A DNA stretch of 64,000 nt from Protea cynaroides (GCA_028583415.1 CM053273.1:88882676-88946675); one strand, 5' to 3'. Numbered from the stretch's first letter, positions 34,528 through 46,903 are shown. Translations and numbers: made by a program. Notes: a model not told the origin generated them from the sequence alone.

Positions 34528-36295
34528 TTGAATATGAGACAAAGAAGATGGCCGGAACTATTGAAGAACTATGATTGTGATATTCAGTATCATTCGGGGA
34601 AAGCTAACATAGTAGCAGATGCGTTAAGCCGAAAAGCAATGATAAAATCTCAAGGAGAGGTTAGTACAACCGCAGCAATGTGTACTACCGGAATGGTATT
34701 CAATCACGGCGATGAGAAATATGTGATAGACGCAACGGATGAAGCAGCCAAGCAAGGGTTTATTCATCGATTTTCAAATATGTTCGCCGCTTTGAAGATT
34801 ATACCAGATATAATGGATGAAGTGAAGACAGTTATTAAATCAGATCCTTATCTGAGAACAGTACAAGAAGATATCGAAAAAGGTAGGACTAATCCTGAGT
34901 TCACCTTGGATGGAGAGAAAGTACTGAAATACAAAGAAAGAATATGTGTACCTGAAACAGAAAGTGTGGACATTAGACACCGACTGATGAAAGAAGCCCA
35001 TACCACCATCTATTTGATACATCCTGGAAGTACAAAAATGTATCATGATCTAAACAAACTATATTGGTGGAGGGGAATGAAAGCAGATGTAGCCAAGTTC
35101 GTGTCTCAATGCCTAAATTGTCAGAAAGTAAAGGCTGAACGACAAAGACCCGCAGGACTGTTACAGCCATTACCGGAACCAGCATGGAAATGAGACTGCA
35201 TCACTATGGACTTCGTCACGGGACTACCACTGACTCCTTGAGTAGTTGACGCAGTTTGGGTGATTGTGGACCGTCTGACGAAAACAGCTCGCTTCATACC
35301 TATACGACCTCAGTATACTCTAGAAAGGTTAGCAAAGCTGTATGTGGATAATATTGTTCGATTACACGGTATACCAGAGAGCATTGTATCCGATAGAGAT
35401 CCACGATTTACTTCCAAGTTTTGAAAAGGATTACAAAAGGCTATGGGTACGACATTGAAGTTCAGTACTGCATTCCACCCATAGATAGATGGACAGTCAG
35501 AGCGTACAATTCAGATTCTAGAAGATATGCTACGAGCATGTGTAATTGATTTCAAAGGATCATGGGATGAAAAGTTACCATTGATCGAGTTCGCGTATAA
35601 CAATAGCTATCAGGCTACTATACAGATGTCACCTTATGAAGCACTGTATGGCAGAAAGTGTCGAACTCATTTATTTTGGAATGAAGTTGGAGAGCGTAGT
35701 ATTGTTGGACCGAAATTTATTGAAGAGACTTGTCGAGTGGTCGACATTATCAAGGAAAGTGTGAGAACAGCTCAGAACCGTCAGAAGCAATATGCAGATA
35801 CTCGACGCAGAGATCTGGAGTTCGCTGTAGGTGATAAAATATTTTTGAAGGTATCGCCTTTACGAGGATTGAAAAGGTTCGGACAGAAAGGAAAACTAAG
35901 TCCAAGATATGTCGGGCCGTATGAAATTCTAGCTAAGCGTGGTAAAGTGGCTTATCAGTTAGCACTATCACCATCCATGTCAAGTGTGCATAACGTATTT
36001 CACATTTCCTTATTGAAGAAGTATGTCAATGATCCAACGCACGTGTTGACAGTAGATTTACCAGATTTGACTGATGATTTGACATTCGAATTAACACCAA
36101 CTGAAATCACCAACCGAAAGGTTCAACGTCTACGCAACCGAGATATCTATTATGTGAAGGTCACATGGAAAAGTAGAGACATGGAAGAAATTACATGGGA
36201 AGAAGAAAATGCTATGCGGAAGCAATACCCTCACTTATTTGATTCAGAAGGTATGTACAATTTCGAGGATGAAATTTTTATAAGTAGGGGGGAGT
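34528..36295 (+). pseudogene. Integrase with chromodomain of the complete element
   Basis: HHCC zinc domain (HPGSTKMYHDLNKLYWW ... CLNCQKVKAERQRP), core with MDFVTGLPLTP, SDRDPRFTSKF and a DGQSERTIQILEDMLRACV tail, GPY/F (KLSPRYVGPYEILAKRG) and chromodomain (ITNRKVQRLRNRDIYYVKV, TWKSRDMEEITWEEENAMRK). Stops: TGA about 35191, TGA about 35239, TGA about 35424, TAG about 35481. Each replaces Trp, Arg or Gln codons through C-to-T or G-to-A. The chromodomain is typical of Tekay chromoviruses, which favour heterochromatin. Confidence 0.93.
36283..36294 (+). other. Polypurine tract of the complete element
   Basis: AGTAGGGGGGAG lies directly before the 3' LTR. The same tract precedes the LTR at 26276. 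It is the plus-strand primer. Confidence 0.9.
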
Positions 36296-37875
36296 TGTAA
36301 GACCCGTGTCAATCTAACCCGGTCTTACCACCTTGAACCAGGTTTACCCATCATGGTCGAGTCAAATGGACCAAGGGCGTGAAGATGATCGAGATCCCAG
36401 GTATCAAATCGACCCAAAAACACTTAAATTAGGGGAGAGTCGCATACCCAGCAAGGGAGGGTCGGACCCCCCAAGACAGAAAGTCAGACCCTCAGTTTTA
36501 TAGGGAGGGTCAGACTCATTAGGAAACCTAGGGTCGATGGGATCATCGACCCTCGGTTGCTGCCGAAACTAAAATTAGGAAATTTCCTAATTTTCGATTT
36601 GGATTCTTTCCTAACCTCAAAGGGACTTATTTTAGGATGCTCCTACTCTATTTAAAAGACGTCCCTAAGCCTCTTTCACCCCTTTCACAACCCTAATTGA
36701 ATTGAGAGAAAGAGAAGAGAAGGAAAAGTAGAAGAAGAAAAGCAAGGAAGAGAATTTAGCCAAAAGAGAAGAGTTGCAGAGAAGGAGTATTCTTCTCAGG
36801 TATGGATATTAATTCCATGAGTTTCTACAGACCTTAGGATAGATATTGATGAGTGTGTGATCTCGGAGAAACCCAAACCATCAACCCATGGTTAGGTTTT
36901 CATGGAAAACCATAAGAGAATGCATGAAAGCTATTTAGGTGGATGATTCATGGTTCCAGACCATGGAATGAATGTTGAATGGAATGTAGGAGCAAGCCAT
37001 AGGATCCCAAGCACGAAGAATGAACTAAAAAGAGGAAAATTGATCAAAGTACACCGAGGGTCGCACCGAGGGTCGATGACCATCCGACCCTAGGTGATCC
37101 TAACTATCGACCCTCAGTGTTCGGGAAGTTCAGATTTTGGGGAGGGTCGCACCCAGGGTCGATCAGGACTCCGACCCTACCTCCGACCCTCAGTTAACAG
37201 AATGGTTTTTAAATGCTGAATAAATTCTAATTAAATTTTATCGGCTTTGTTAGGTCTTCTAGCAATATAATAACATTATAAAGGTGATTTCAAAGCTTAG
37301 AAAAATATCTATTAGCAAGCTAAGGTGAGGGAACAAGACCTAAACTAATTGGTTAATAATAAACTGTTTTACTTCTTGAGTCCAATGCCATATTGATTTT
37401 ATGCGTGTATGTTTGTATGTGCATTTAACATGTCATCCAATATTTCTATTAACTATTCATGCATATTTATTTTATTGTTTATAACATGATGATGATGATG
37501 CTGATGATAGGAATAGGCATGTGAATGTTTCTGTTTGGCCAGTGTATATGGTGAGGGTAGGAATGGTATCAACCGGTACAACCATGACCGTTTTTCATGG
37601 GTTGTACATTGTGCTATGGTCTACTCAAGTCATGTCCACTGATGTCGTCGTATCGCCATTACCTTAGCAGAACTATTGCGACGTAGGGCATCAAGGAGGG
37701 TCTCGGTCCTTGAGTCCCATACTCTACCGAGGGGCCTTAGCTCTATCTCTACGGGTGCTCTGAGGGATGCTGGGGTGAGGCCTTGGATACACTGTTTGGC
37801 ATTAGGATTGGTTAGTTGCGAGCCCAACTTGCAACCCTAGCCAGCAGGGGTTTATTTGTTGGTATGGTATCAACC

Positions 37876-40137
37876 CCAATTCCGTACTATTCAGAATGGT
37901 GTGATGAACCGCTAATAAACCAAAGGTTAAACCAGGATCTCGAATAGGCTATCCCCGCGTTATCTGAACCTCCATACATCCGTAATCACAATCAGAGTAA
38001 ATACACAATAGCGGAAATCTTATAAATAAATAAACTGAGAATCTATGTGATATTAAAATTTAAATAACAATTTATTCTGTTTCAACTGAGACATAAATAT
38101 TTAAATACCAAATACATGTCGTAATAAATCCAAATAAAGAAACCTATAAAATATCTAATCAAATACATACGAGTTGCACTCGCAAGAGGAGTCGTGTGTA
38201 TCCACTTCAGCTCCAGCTTCCATTGCTGCCACGTTCCCGTACACAGACGCATTCATATAATCTTCAACGGTATAACCTGCATCATCAACTAAAAATATTC
38301 GACGTCGAGGGGTGAGCACACATCATGGCTCAGTGAGTAGCCAAAACAATGCAACAGTACATATGCATGCAATCAATTTATATCTTTGGTCCGGTTTAAA
38401 GTTTGCAGTATGCAATAGAAAGGTTTAGGTAGCCAAAAGTCGCGTTTATTAACCCCGCCTCTATACATAAGTGTGTGACGTCACCCGAAGATCACGTTTA
38501 TCGTCAACTCACTTGCACCCAACCATGAACAGTATATAACAAAGGTTAACGTTTATTGCTATATATTGTCATACCAACACGTAAGCCCCTGTTAGCGAGG
38601 GCTGCAAACTGGGCTCGCAACTAACCAATCCTAATGCCAAAAAGTATATCCAAGGCCTCACCCCAGCATCCCTCAGAATGTCCATAGAGATAGAGCTAAG
38701 ACCCCCCGGTAGAGTCAGAGACTACAAGGACCGAGACCACCTCCCCTGATACCCTACGACATAATAGTTCTGCTAAAGTAATGGCGATACGACGATGCTA
38801 ATGCACAAGACTTGAGCTAACGTTCTGAGACCCGCCAAAGGTTAACGTTTATTGATGTTCTCTTCACACCTCCCCTGATACTCGCTCGCATCAAGTACAC
38901 TAACCACACACATACAATCACATGCCTATTCCTATCATCATCATCATCATCATGTTATAAACAATAAAATAAATATGCATGAGCAAATAATAGAAATATT
39001 GGATGACATGTTGTATGCACATTACAAACATCTTCGCATATAATCAAGCATGGCATAGGACTCAAGAAATAGAAAAACAGTTTTGTTATTAACCAATTAG
39101 TTTGGAGTTCTGGTTCCTCACCTTAGCTTGTTAATAGATCATCTTCCAAGCTTTAGAATCACCTTTGTAATATTATTATATTGCTGGAAGACCTAACAAA
39201 GTCAATAGAATTTAATTAAAATTTATTCTGAATTTAAAAACCATTCTGTTAACTGAAGGTCGGAGGTAGGTTCGGAGTCATGATCGACCCTGGGTGCGAC
39301 CCTCCCCCTAATCTGAACTTCTCGAACACTGAGGGTCGATGGTCAGAATCACCTAGGGTCGGATGGTCATCGACCCTCGGTGCGACCCTCTGTGCACTTT
39401 GGTCCAATACCCTCTTTTTAATCCATTCTTCGTGTTTGGGTCCTATGGCTTGCTTCTACATTCCATTCAACATTCATTCCATGGTCTAGAACCATGAATC
39501 ATCCACCTAAATAGCTTTCATGCATTCTTCTATGGTTTTCCATGAAAACCTAACCATGGGTTGATGGTTTGGGTTTCTCCGAGATCACACTCTCATCAAT
39601 AGCTAACCTAAGGTGTGTAGAAACTCATGGAATTAGTATCCATACCTGAGAAGAATAATCCTTCTCTGCAACTCTTCTCTTTTGGCCTAATTCTCTTCCT
39701 TGTTTCTCTTCTTCTTCTTTTCCTTCTCTTATCTTTCTCTCAATTCAATTAGGGTTGTGAAATGAGTGAAAGTGGCTTAGGGACGTCCTTTAAATAGAGT
39801 AGGAACATCCTAAAATAAGTCCCTTTGAGATTAGGAAATTTCCTAATTCTATTTCCTACGGTAACCGAGGGTCGATGAGAGGGTCGATGATCCCGTTGAC
39901 CCTAGGGTTCTAAGCTGTCCGACCCTCCCTTCAAAACTAGGGGTCTGACTTTCTGTTTTGGGAGGTCCGACCATGCTTAGTTGGGTATGCGACCCTCCCC
40001 CTATTTTAAGTGTTTTTGGGTCGATTTGATACCTGGGATCTCGATCTCCTTCACGCCCTTGGTCCATTTGGATCGACCATGACGGGTAAACCTGGTTCAA
40101 GGTGGTAAGACCGGGTTAGATTGACACGGGTCTTATA
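37876..40137 (-). mobile_element. Inverted LTR insertion flanked by a 66-bp duplication
   Basis: An almost complete LTR in reverse: it starts CCAATTCCGTAC, lacking about 6-8 bp of the terminal TGTCACAC, and ends CACGGGTCTTATA. It is bordered by 66-bp direct repeats (37810-37875 and 40138-40203, four differences), not a 5-bp TSD. The left junction shares ACC/ACCCC with the host LTR. This points to break repair or template switching more than to integrase. Confidence 0.88.
38155..38276 (-). CDS. LTR-borne 122-nt exon-like ORF, copy 7
   Basis: 122 nt, open to TAG, in the inverted LTR. YTVEDYMNASVYGNVAAME, tail THDSSCECNSYVFD; the last Cys is Tyr. Confidence 0.42.
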
Positions 40138-40470
40138 GGTTAGTTGTGAGCCCAGTTTGCAACCCTAGCCAGCAGGGGTTTATTTGTTGGTACGGTATCA
40201 ACCGGTACAGCCATGCCGTTTTCATGGGGTGTATATTGTGCCATTTTGGGTGCTGTGGGCGAGAGTGCTGGAGTCATTGGGCGTATCCACACACTTGTAT
40301 ATAGAGGTGCGACGGCCACCTATCCTTTCTATAGCACAGTGCAAACTATAAACCAGACCAAAGATATAAATTGATTGCATGCATATGTATTGTTGCATTG
40401 TTTTGTTTGCTCACTGAGCCTTGATGTGTGCTCACCCCTCGTCGTCGAATATTTTTAGTTGATGATGCAG

Positions 40471-40592
40471 GTTATACCGTTGAAGACTATTTAGATGCTC
40501 CAGCGTACGGAAATGTAGCGGCGATAGAAGTGGAAGATGAAGTGGATACACATGACGTCTCTTGCGAGTGCAACTCATGTGTATTCGATTAG
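40471..40592 (+). CDS. LTR-borne 122-nt exon-like ORF, copy 8 (3' LTR)
   Basis: 122 nt, open to TAG. YTVEDYLDAPAYGNVAAIE, tail THDVSCECNSCVFD. It differs from the 5' LTR copy (28526) at a handful of sites, with the third Cys position intact here. Confidence 0.43.
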
Positions 40593-42084
40593 ATATTTTT
40601 CTTAGGTTTATTTACTTGGATTTATTATGGATATGTATTTGATATTTATTTATGTCTCAGTTGATACAGAATAATTTTCTATTTAGATATTAATATCACA
40701 GTAGATTCTCAGTTCATTTTATTATAAGACTTCCGCTATTGTGTATTTACTCTGATTATGATTATGGATGTATGGGGTTCAGATAACACGGATATAGCCT
40801 ATTCGAGATCCTGGTTGAACCGTTGGTTTGCTAGCGGTTCATCACACCATTCTGAACAGTGCGGAATTGGGGTGTGACACCCTAAGCCTCTTTCACTCCT
40901 TTTACAACCCTAATTGGATTGAGAGAAAGAGAAGAGAAGGAAGAGAAGGAGAAGACAAGGAAAGTCGAGAAGAAGACCAAGGAGAAGGGATTCAGAGGAA
41001 GAAGCATACTTCTCAGGTATGGATACTATCTCCAGGAATTTCTTAAGTCCTCAGAGTAGATAATGAAGAGGGGATTATCTAGGAGGAACCCAAATCATCC
41101 ACCCATGGTTAGGTTTTCATGAAAAACCATGGGGGAAGTCATGAAAGCCATATAGGTGAAAAAACCACGGTTCTAGACCATAGAACATGTGTGGAATGGA
41201 CTGTAGGAGTAAGCCATAGGACCCCAAACACGAAGAATGGATGGAAGGAAGAAACATTGACAAAATCCACAGGGGGTCGCATGGGGGGTCGATGGCCAAC
41301 GACCCTACCAGACCCTGAGCATCGACCCCCAGTATTCGAGAAGTCTTGAATAGGGGTGGTCGCACCCAGGGTCGATCAAGACTCCGACCCTAGCGTCGAC
41401 CCCCAGTTAGCAGCATGCTTTTTAAAGTTCAAATTAATTTTAATTAAATTCTATCGACTTGGTTAGGTTTTCTAGAGATATAATATCGAAATATAGTTGA
41501 TTCTTAAAGCTTGAAAGAGGACTTATGATCAAGTAAAGGTGAGGAAACAAGATCTAAACTAATTGGTTAATAACAAACTATTTTTATTTCTTGAGTCCAA
41601 TGTTATGCTTGATTCTATGCGAATATGCTTGTAATGTGCATTCAACATGTCATCCAATATTTCTATTTATTGTTCATGCATATTTACTTTATTGTTTATA
41701 ACATGATGATGATGATGATGATAGGAATAGGCATGTGAATGTATGTGTGTGGTTGGTGTACTTTATGCGAGCGAGTATCAGGGGGGTGTCATTGGCCGGG
41801 CCTCAGCACTCTAGCTCTATCTCTAACTCAAGTCTTGTGCATTAGCATCGTCGTATCGCCATTACTTTAGCAGAACTATTACGTCGTAGAGTATCAGGGG
41901 AGGTGGTCTCGGTCCTTGTAGTCTCTGACTCTACCGGGGGGCCTTAGCTCTATCTCTTTGGGCGTTCTGAGGGATGCTGGGGTGAGGCCTTGATACACTG
42001 TTTGGAATTAGGATTGGTTAGTTGCGAGCCCAATTTGCAAGCCCTCGCCAGCAGGGGCTTACGTGTTGGTATGGCACTGTACAA

Positions 42085-42211
42085 CAATAAACGTTAACCT
42101 TTGTTGTACAATGTTCATGGTAGGGTGGATGGGGACGACAATAAATGTTAACCTTTGGGCGGACTTCCACACCCTGTGTATAGAGGAGGCGTCAATAAAC
42201 GTTAACCTTTG
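42085..42211 (+). repeat. Three copies of a 19-bp motif CAATAAACGTTAACCTTTG
   Basis: At 42085-42103, 42139-42157 (one change) and 42193-42211 within the LTR. Inverted sets occur at about 23640-23780 and 38510-38855, and one copy at about 48625. Other LTR copies have CAATGGTGTTTGATCCATTG-like text at the equivalent site. Confidence 0.85.
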
Positions 42212-42367
42212 ACCACCGAACCTTTCTATTGCCCATTGCAAACTTTAAACCAGCCCAAAGATATGAAATGAATGCATGCATATGTATTGTTGCATTGTTT
42301 TGTTTGCTCACTGAGCCATGATGTGTACTCACCCTCTCGACGTCGAATATTTTAGTTGATGATGCAG

Positions 42368-42489
42368 GTACTACCGTCGAAGATTATGTCAACGCTCCAG
42401 TGTACGGGCACATGGCGGCGATGGAAGTTGAAGACGAAGTGGATACGCATGACTCCTCTTGTGAGTGCAACTCATGCGTATTCGATTAG
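42368..42489 (+). CDS. LTR-borne 122-nt exon-like ORF, copy 9
   Basis: 122 nt, open to TAG. TTVEDYVNAPVYGHMAAME, tail THDSSCECNSCVFD, identical in these parts to the inverted copy at 23367, as expected for two ends of the same element. Upstream ATTTTAG is one T shorter than in other copies, which breaks any longer frame. Confidence 0.43.
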
Positions 42490-43138
42490 ATTTTATTTTA
42501 ATTATTTGGATTTAGTAAAGACATGTAATTGATATTTATTTATGTCTTAGTTGATACAGAATAATTTGCTACTTAAATATGATTATCACATCTAGATTTT
42601 TCAGTTCGTTTTACTATAAAACTTCCGCTATTGTTTATTTTACTCTGATTATGAATGTGGATGTATGAGGTTTAGATAAAACGGATATAGCCTACTTGAG
42701 ATCCTGGTTGAACCGTTGGTTTGCTAGCGGTTCATCACACCATTCTGAATAGTGCGAAATTGAGGTGTGACAGGAAGGTAAGAATGAAAATGATAAATTT
42801 TAATCAAGAGATATGAAGCCTAGCCCAACAAATGCCAAATTAGGGTTTTAGATTAAGGGTAGCTTGAGGACAATCCCTACCCCCTCAGCTCATCTCCCCT
42901 AGGATACAGAGAACTAGATATGTGTGATGTGAATCGAACCATAGAGCATTTAGGTTTCACACCTTGATATTGAAAGAAAAACATGAATGAATTGAATCCG
43001 CATTTTGAATAACGCGGATCCTGATTCTTAGGACAGCACCCTAGGATACATAGGTAGTTTGGGAAGATTCCCAAATACGGTTCCATACTTTCATGTTGAA
43101 AGCACACATTAATGAATTGAATCTTTTGAAATACTCGG

Positions 43139-43750
43139 ACCCATCAAGAGGGATAGATTTCCAAAGGCATACTCTGATCCCGTCAAAAGGGATAGATTCC
43201 CAAATGCATACTCAGACCCGTCCAAAGGGATAGATTCCCGAAGGCATACTCATATCCTGTCAAGAGGGATAGATTCTGAAGGCATACTCAGATCCTGTCA
43301 AGAGGGATAGATTCCCGAAGGCATACTCAAATCCTGTCAAGAGGGATAGATTCCTGAAGGCATACTCAGGGATAGATTCCCAAAGACATACTCAGACCCC
43401 TCCAGAGGGATAGATTCCCGAAGGCATACTCAGAACCTGTATATCAAGAAGGATAGATTCCCGAAGACATACTCAGATCCCGTCAAGAGGGATAGATTCC
43501 CGAAGGCATACTCAGACCTGTCCAGAAGGATAGATTCCTGAAGGACATACTCAGATCTCGTCCAGAGGGATAGATTCCCAAAGACATACTCAGACCTTGT
43601 CAAGAGGGATAGATTCCCGAAGACATTCTTAAGTCTTGTCCAAAGGGATAGATTCCCGAAAGATGTAACCAGATCTTGTCCAAAGGGATAGATTCCAAAA
43701 AAACGTACACTCGAATTTTGTCTAGAGGGATAGATTCCTGAAGGCATGAC
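43139..43750 (+). repeat. Minisatellite array in LTR A
   Basis: About 15 units of roughly 36-40 bp with core AGGGATAGATTCCCGAAGGC and linker ATACTCAGATCCTGTCAAG. Unit length varies. LTR B has a different array at the same place (55720-56790). Confidence 0.92.
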
Positions 43751-44583
43751 CACATTCTTAGTTCCTTTAGGTTATTCATATCTATCATCAATTTATCCAT
43801 ATCCACAACCCATCACAACGAACTACGTTGTACCTGATTTTTAGGACCTCTGAAATACGTAGACAACTTGGAGGACCTCTCCAAGTACAGTACCACATCT
43901 TAGTATCCTTAGGCCCTCCATATCCATATCCACATTCATATCCATATCTATATTCACCTCAATCCACATAGGCTATCTCTATATTCAATCTCAATCATCA
44001 TCAAGCATAAACTTCAACTTAAACAATTGAATCTAAGAAAACTTAACCATAAAAACATCCATAAACCTTAATCATATTTCGTTCGAAGTACGTTATGGAC
44101 TTGATTTCTAAGATTAAAATACGTAGGCAATTTGAGATGTTTAGATGTCTCAGATTTTGTCCATCACCAAACCATCTTTGGTTTGGTTCACTATATATTA
44201 CTTTGCTTGTTTATTTATTTTGAAATATGTTTGGCTAAACCTAAGTTAAAAGAACATAGAAACTTGGCATAGGATCCCCCACGAGCCTTTGTTATCATCC
44301 ATTGACCATGAATAGTCAGAACTATAAAGTCTAAGGAAAGTAGAATCATAAAGGAGTCTAATTTTTGGATCGGGCAGCTTTGAGTGCCTAACACCTTCCC
44401 AAACTGTACCTTGAATGCTTACCCGTTCTCTGATAGATCAAAACAATATATTTGGTCAAATGAGTCGATACAAGTCTTTTCTTATGATGAGACTACATTT
44501 TTATAGGTCCTAGATCTTAATCTAGGCAGCGACTCCATAATCACTTATCGTTCATCAAAGATGGGTGGATATTCATCATCACA
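43751..44583 (+). other. Right end of LTR A, unique part
   Basis: Aligned by eye to 56800-57574 of LTR B (shared GAACTACGTTGTACCTGATT, GGATCGGGCAG, GTGCCTAACACCTTCCCAAA). No gene is seen. Confidence 0.7.
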
Positions 44584-44588
44584 TATCA

Positions 44589-45930
44589 CATGTCTCCTAA
44601 AATTCTCTCATTCAGATCCTATAATTTTAATTCCTTTAATAAAAGTTTTTCCTTCTTAATTTTTATTATTTAGAAAAACACCCATGGAATAAACTATAAC
44701 AATAAGTCCTGGATGAAATTTCGATGTCTACCAAGTCCAATAAATTCTTGTTGTGAATAACCTTCATTTACCTTAATCTTGTCATATTCTCCTTTAATTA
44801 ATTCTTACATATATTCATTACAATATTTCTTTAGACAATGGTCCTAAAGCCTTATGACCAGGGCAGAAGATAACAATATACAGTTTAACTTCTAAAAATA
44901 GATAATCTAAAAAGAATAAATTAAAAGTTTTGGTTCTCCTATGGGTTCAGACTACGATTTATGTTTATGTGTTCAATCTACTCACTTTCTTGCTTAGAAG
45001 TTTCATAATCCTTATTCGTTTTTACTTAAGCCTGTCCAGCTTTGCAACCTTTCTTTACATGCCCTTCTGAGTCAAACTACGAAAATTCCATTTTACTTAG
45101 ATCCATTTCATCTTACAGTACCTTAATGTTCTATTCTTTGTCATAAAGTTTCTGATTATTGCATGAAAAATTGTATTTCTTTCTGTGGGTTTCTCTACCC
45201 CTTTCGCACTTTGCCTTTGTCTAGATATGTCTTATATACTATGACATTGGCATTCATATCTTTCATTTCATTTGAACTTCTATTATTGGTTCTTTCAATT
45301 GAGGTTCAATATATCTTTTGAGTACTATATGTCACCAGGATCTGACTATATAATTCTTGTGATGAAGTGAAAATCTAAAGTGTCACCTATATAGGTTCTA
45401 ATGTATTACCTACAAATGTTCACTTATCCATGAGCTTATCATTAATAGTTAACAGCTCTACCTTATACTTCCTCACATTCGCAATACCTCCTATTATCAT
45501 CAAAAACTAGTACTGATGGGCTTGAGTAATAAAACATCTCTCCGCCCCTTTTGAAATATCAAACCTTTCTTTGGATTTTACTAGGAATATCCCGTTTCAA
45601 TGTTCCTTATCTGAGCATTGCTTTACTTGATCTTAGGGACTGAACACCCTAAGAACTATAATACAATTTTTTGTTGAGTACATCTAGGTTAAACATTCCT
45701 AGACTAGTTTTCAATTTCCATGCCAATTCATAAAATTGGCTGCCAATGATAGACATCTTGAGGTATTTAATCATTACATGTCCACAACTATATTACAATG
45801 TAAATAATTACAAGTCTACCATTAATACCAAATAAAATTATCTTGCAAGAATATATACATAACATGTGCAAGCCAATTTACATCTTTGAAAAATCAATCG
45901 AACTACACACACATCCTTTGGGATAATATG
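44589..45930 (-). pseudogene. Copia gag C-terminus, protease and integrase start, decayed
   Basis: On the minus strand near 45080-45035 it reads FDSEGHVKKGCKAGQ, a damaged CCHC knuckle of the copia gag type (CxxCxxEGHxKxxC). It lies 5' of the integrase/RT remnants once LTR A is removed. The rest is too degraded to assign residues. Confidence 0.55.
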
Positions 45931-46903
45931 TGTAAGACCTATACGCCATGAAACCGGTCTAACCTTACGTTCTCTTGTCTTGATCGAACTTCCCATCATA
46001 ATCGGCTCAAGTGAACCAATTGTATGAAGAAACCACAAGATGAGGTAAGCCACAAGTTAAATTTAGTTGTTGTGGTTGACTGTTTAAGTTTGTGTGGAAG
46101 CAACCAATCAAAAACTAAAAACCAGTAAATTTTAGACGTATGGTCGCATTTTTGAGGGGTATGGTAAACCGTATGGTCAACTAAGTTGTGACCGCACAAC
46201 GTGTGGTCACATGTTTTGGTTGTAGGTCGACGGATTATGTGACCATACGATCGACCATAAGAACCCAGAACCGACCGTATTTAGGAAACTTTCCTAATTT
46301 GAGGAGGACACTTTTCTAATTGAAAAATGACTCTATATGGAGATTTTCCTCTATATAAAGGACATCCCTTAGCCTCTCTCACTCTTTTAGAACCCAAATT
46401 GAAACTCTAAACCTAAGAGAGAAAGAGAGAGAGAAAGATAAGGAGAAGGAGATTTGGAGAAGACGACTGAGAGGAAGATTTTTGCAAAAGAAGAATTCTA
46501 TCTCTCTACAACAAGCTTAAGGTATTGACTTGACTCTGTAGGGTAGATCAGATAGAATAGGTTCTTTTCAAGTAAATATATGGAACCTAATACAACGATT
46601 TCGGTTATAAGTTTTCTATGGAAAACCATATAATAGGTTAGGGATAATTGATAAGGATAAACTGTGATTAAATGCCATATAATGATTTTAGGGTGAATCT
46701 CATTGATGAGCCAAGAGGAGAAACTCGTATGAAAAGTAAAAATTAACCTGACTATGTATGGTTGCAGCTATGGTCGACCATAGGCTGAGAAGAGAGTTGA
46801 CCACAGCCATTCGGGAAGAATTCAGTACGGTTGCATGTAGTGCGACCATAGGGTATCGACAATACATTAGCAGCAAGTATATTTTGAGACCAGACACGGA
46901 TTT

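Larger units (their letters stand above)
26669..40879 (+). mobile_element. Complete Tekay-type Ty3/gypsy retrotransposon
   Basis: TSD CCCTA is perfect (26664-26668, 40880-40884). Order: 5' LTR, tRNA-iMet primer site, antisense ORF, gag with zinc knuckle, protease, RT, RNase H, integrase, chromodomain, polypurine tract, 3' LTR. It inserted about 390 bp into the LTR of a sibling element. The 3' LTR is broken by an inverted LTR. Multiple stops make it non-autonomous now. Both LTRs differ by only a few per cent where compared by eye, so it is among the youngest insertions in the stack. Confidence 0.95.
36296..40879 (+). repeat. 3' LTR of the complete element, split by an inverted LTR
   Basis: Left part 36296-37875, right part 40138-40879. 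Removing the insert and one copy of a 66-bp duplication gives about 2,254 bp, matching the 5' LTR. Confidence 0.93.
23084..42772 (+). mobile_element. Rearranged gypsy element with two inverted U5 ends
   Basis: The left terminus is TGTCACACCCC, the reverse of the LTR 3' end. The right terminus is the normal LTR 3' end (TGTGACA). Flanks are GAAAG (23079-23083) and GGAAG (42773-42777). The related uninterrupted site in LTR B (about 55362-55372) has GGGAAGGG, supporting GGAAG as the true 5-bp target. Order: inverted LTR piece (23084-23878), pol from the RT C-terminus to the chromodomain (23879-26275), LTR (26276-42772, split by another element). It lacks a 5' LTR, primer site, gag, protease and most of RT. 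Confidence 0.8.
26276..42772 (+). repeat. 3' LTR of the rearranged element, split by the complete element
   Basis: It follows the polypurine tract AGTAGGGGGGAGT. Left part 26276-26668, right part 40885-42772, about 2.28 kb joined. It is of the GGGGGTCG subfamily. The interruption carries a CCCTA TSD. Confidence 0.92.
16933..44583 (+). mobile_element. Long solo LTR 'A' (Tat/Ogre-like?), with nested insertions
   Basis: It starts TGAAAGCACCCC and ends ATCATCACA, with a perfect TATCA TSD (16928-16932 and 44584-44588). Without the inserts at 18460-20866 and 23084-42772 it is about 5.5 kb. It is colinear with LTR B (51720-57574), and both carry AATCTAGG(C/T)(A/G)GCGACTCC about 60 bp from the right end. 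No coding region is attached. A very long LTR with satellite-like arrays suits the Tat/Ogre branch of Ty3/gypsy, but without pol this is inference. Confidence 0.75.

Noticed and set aside
43139..43750. Regularly spaced repeats resembling a CRISPR array
   Set aside because: Unit and spacer are both repeated and drift together; it is a minisatellite inside a plant LTR. The same holds for 55985-56680.
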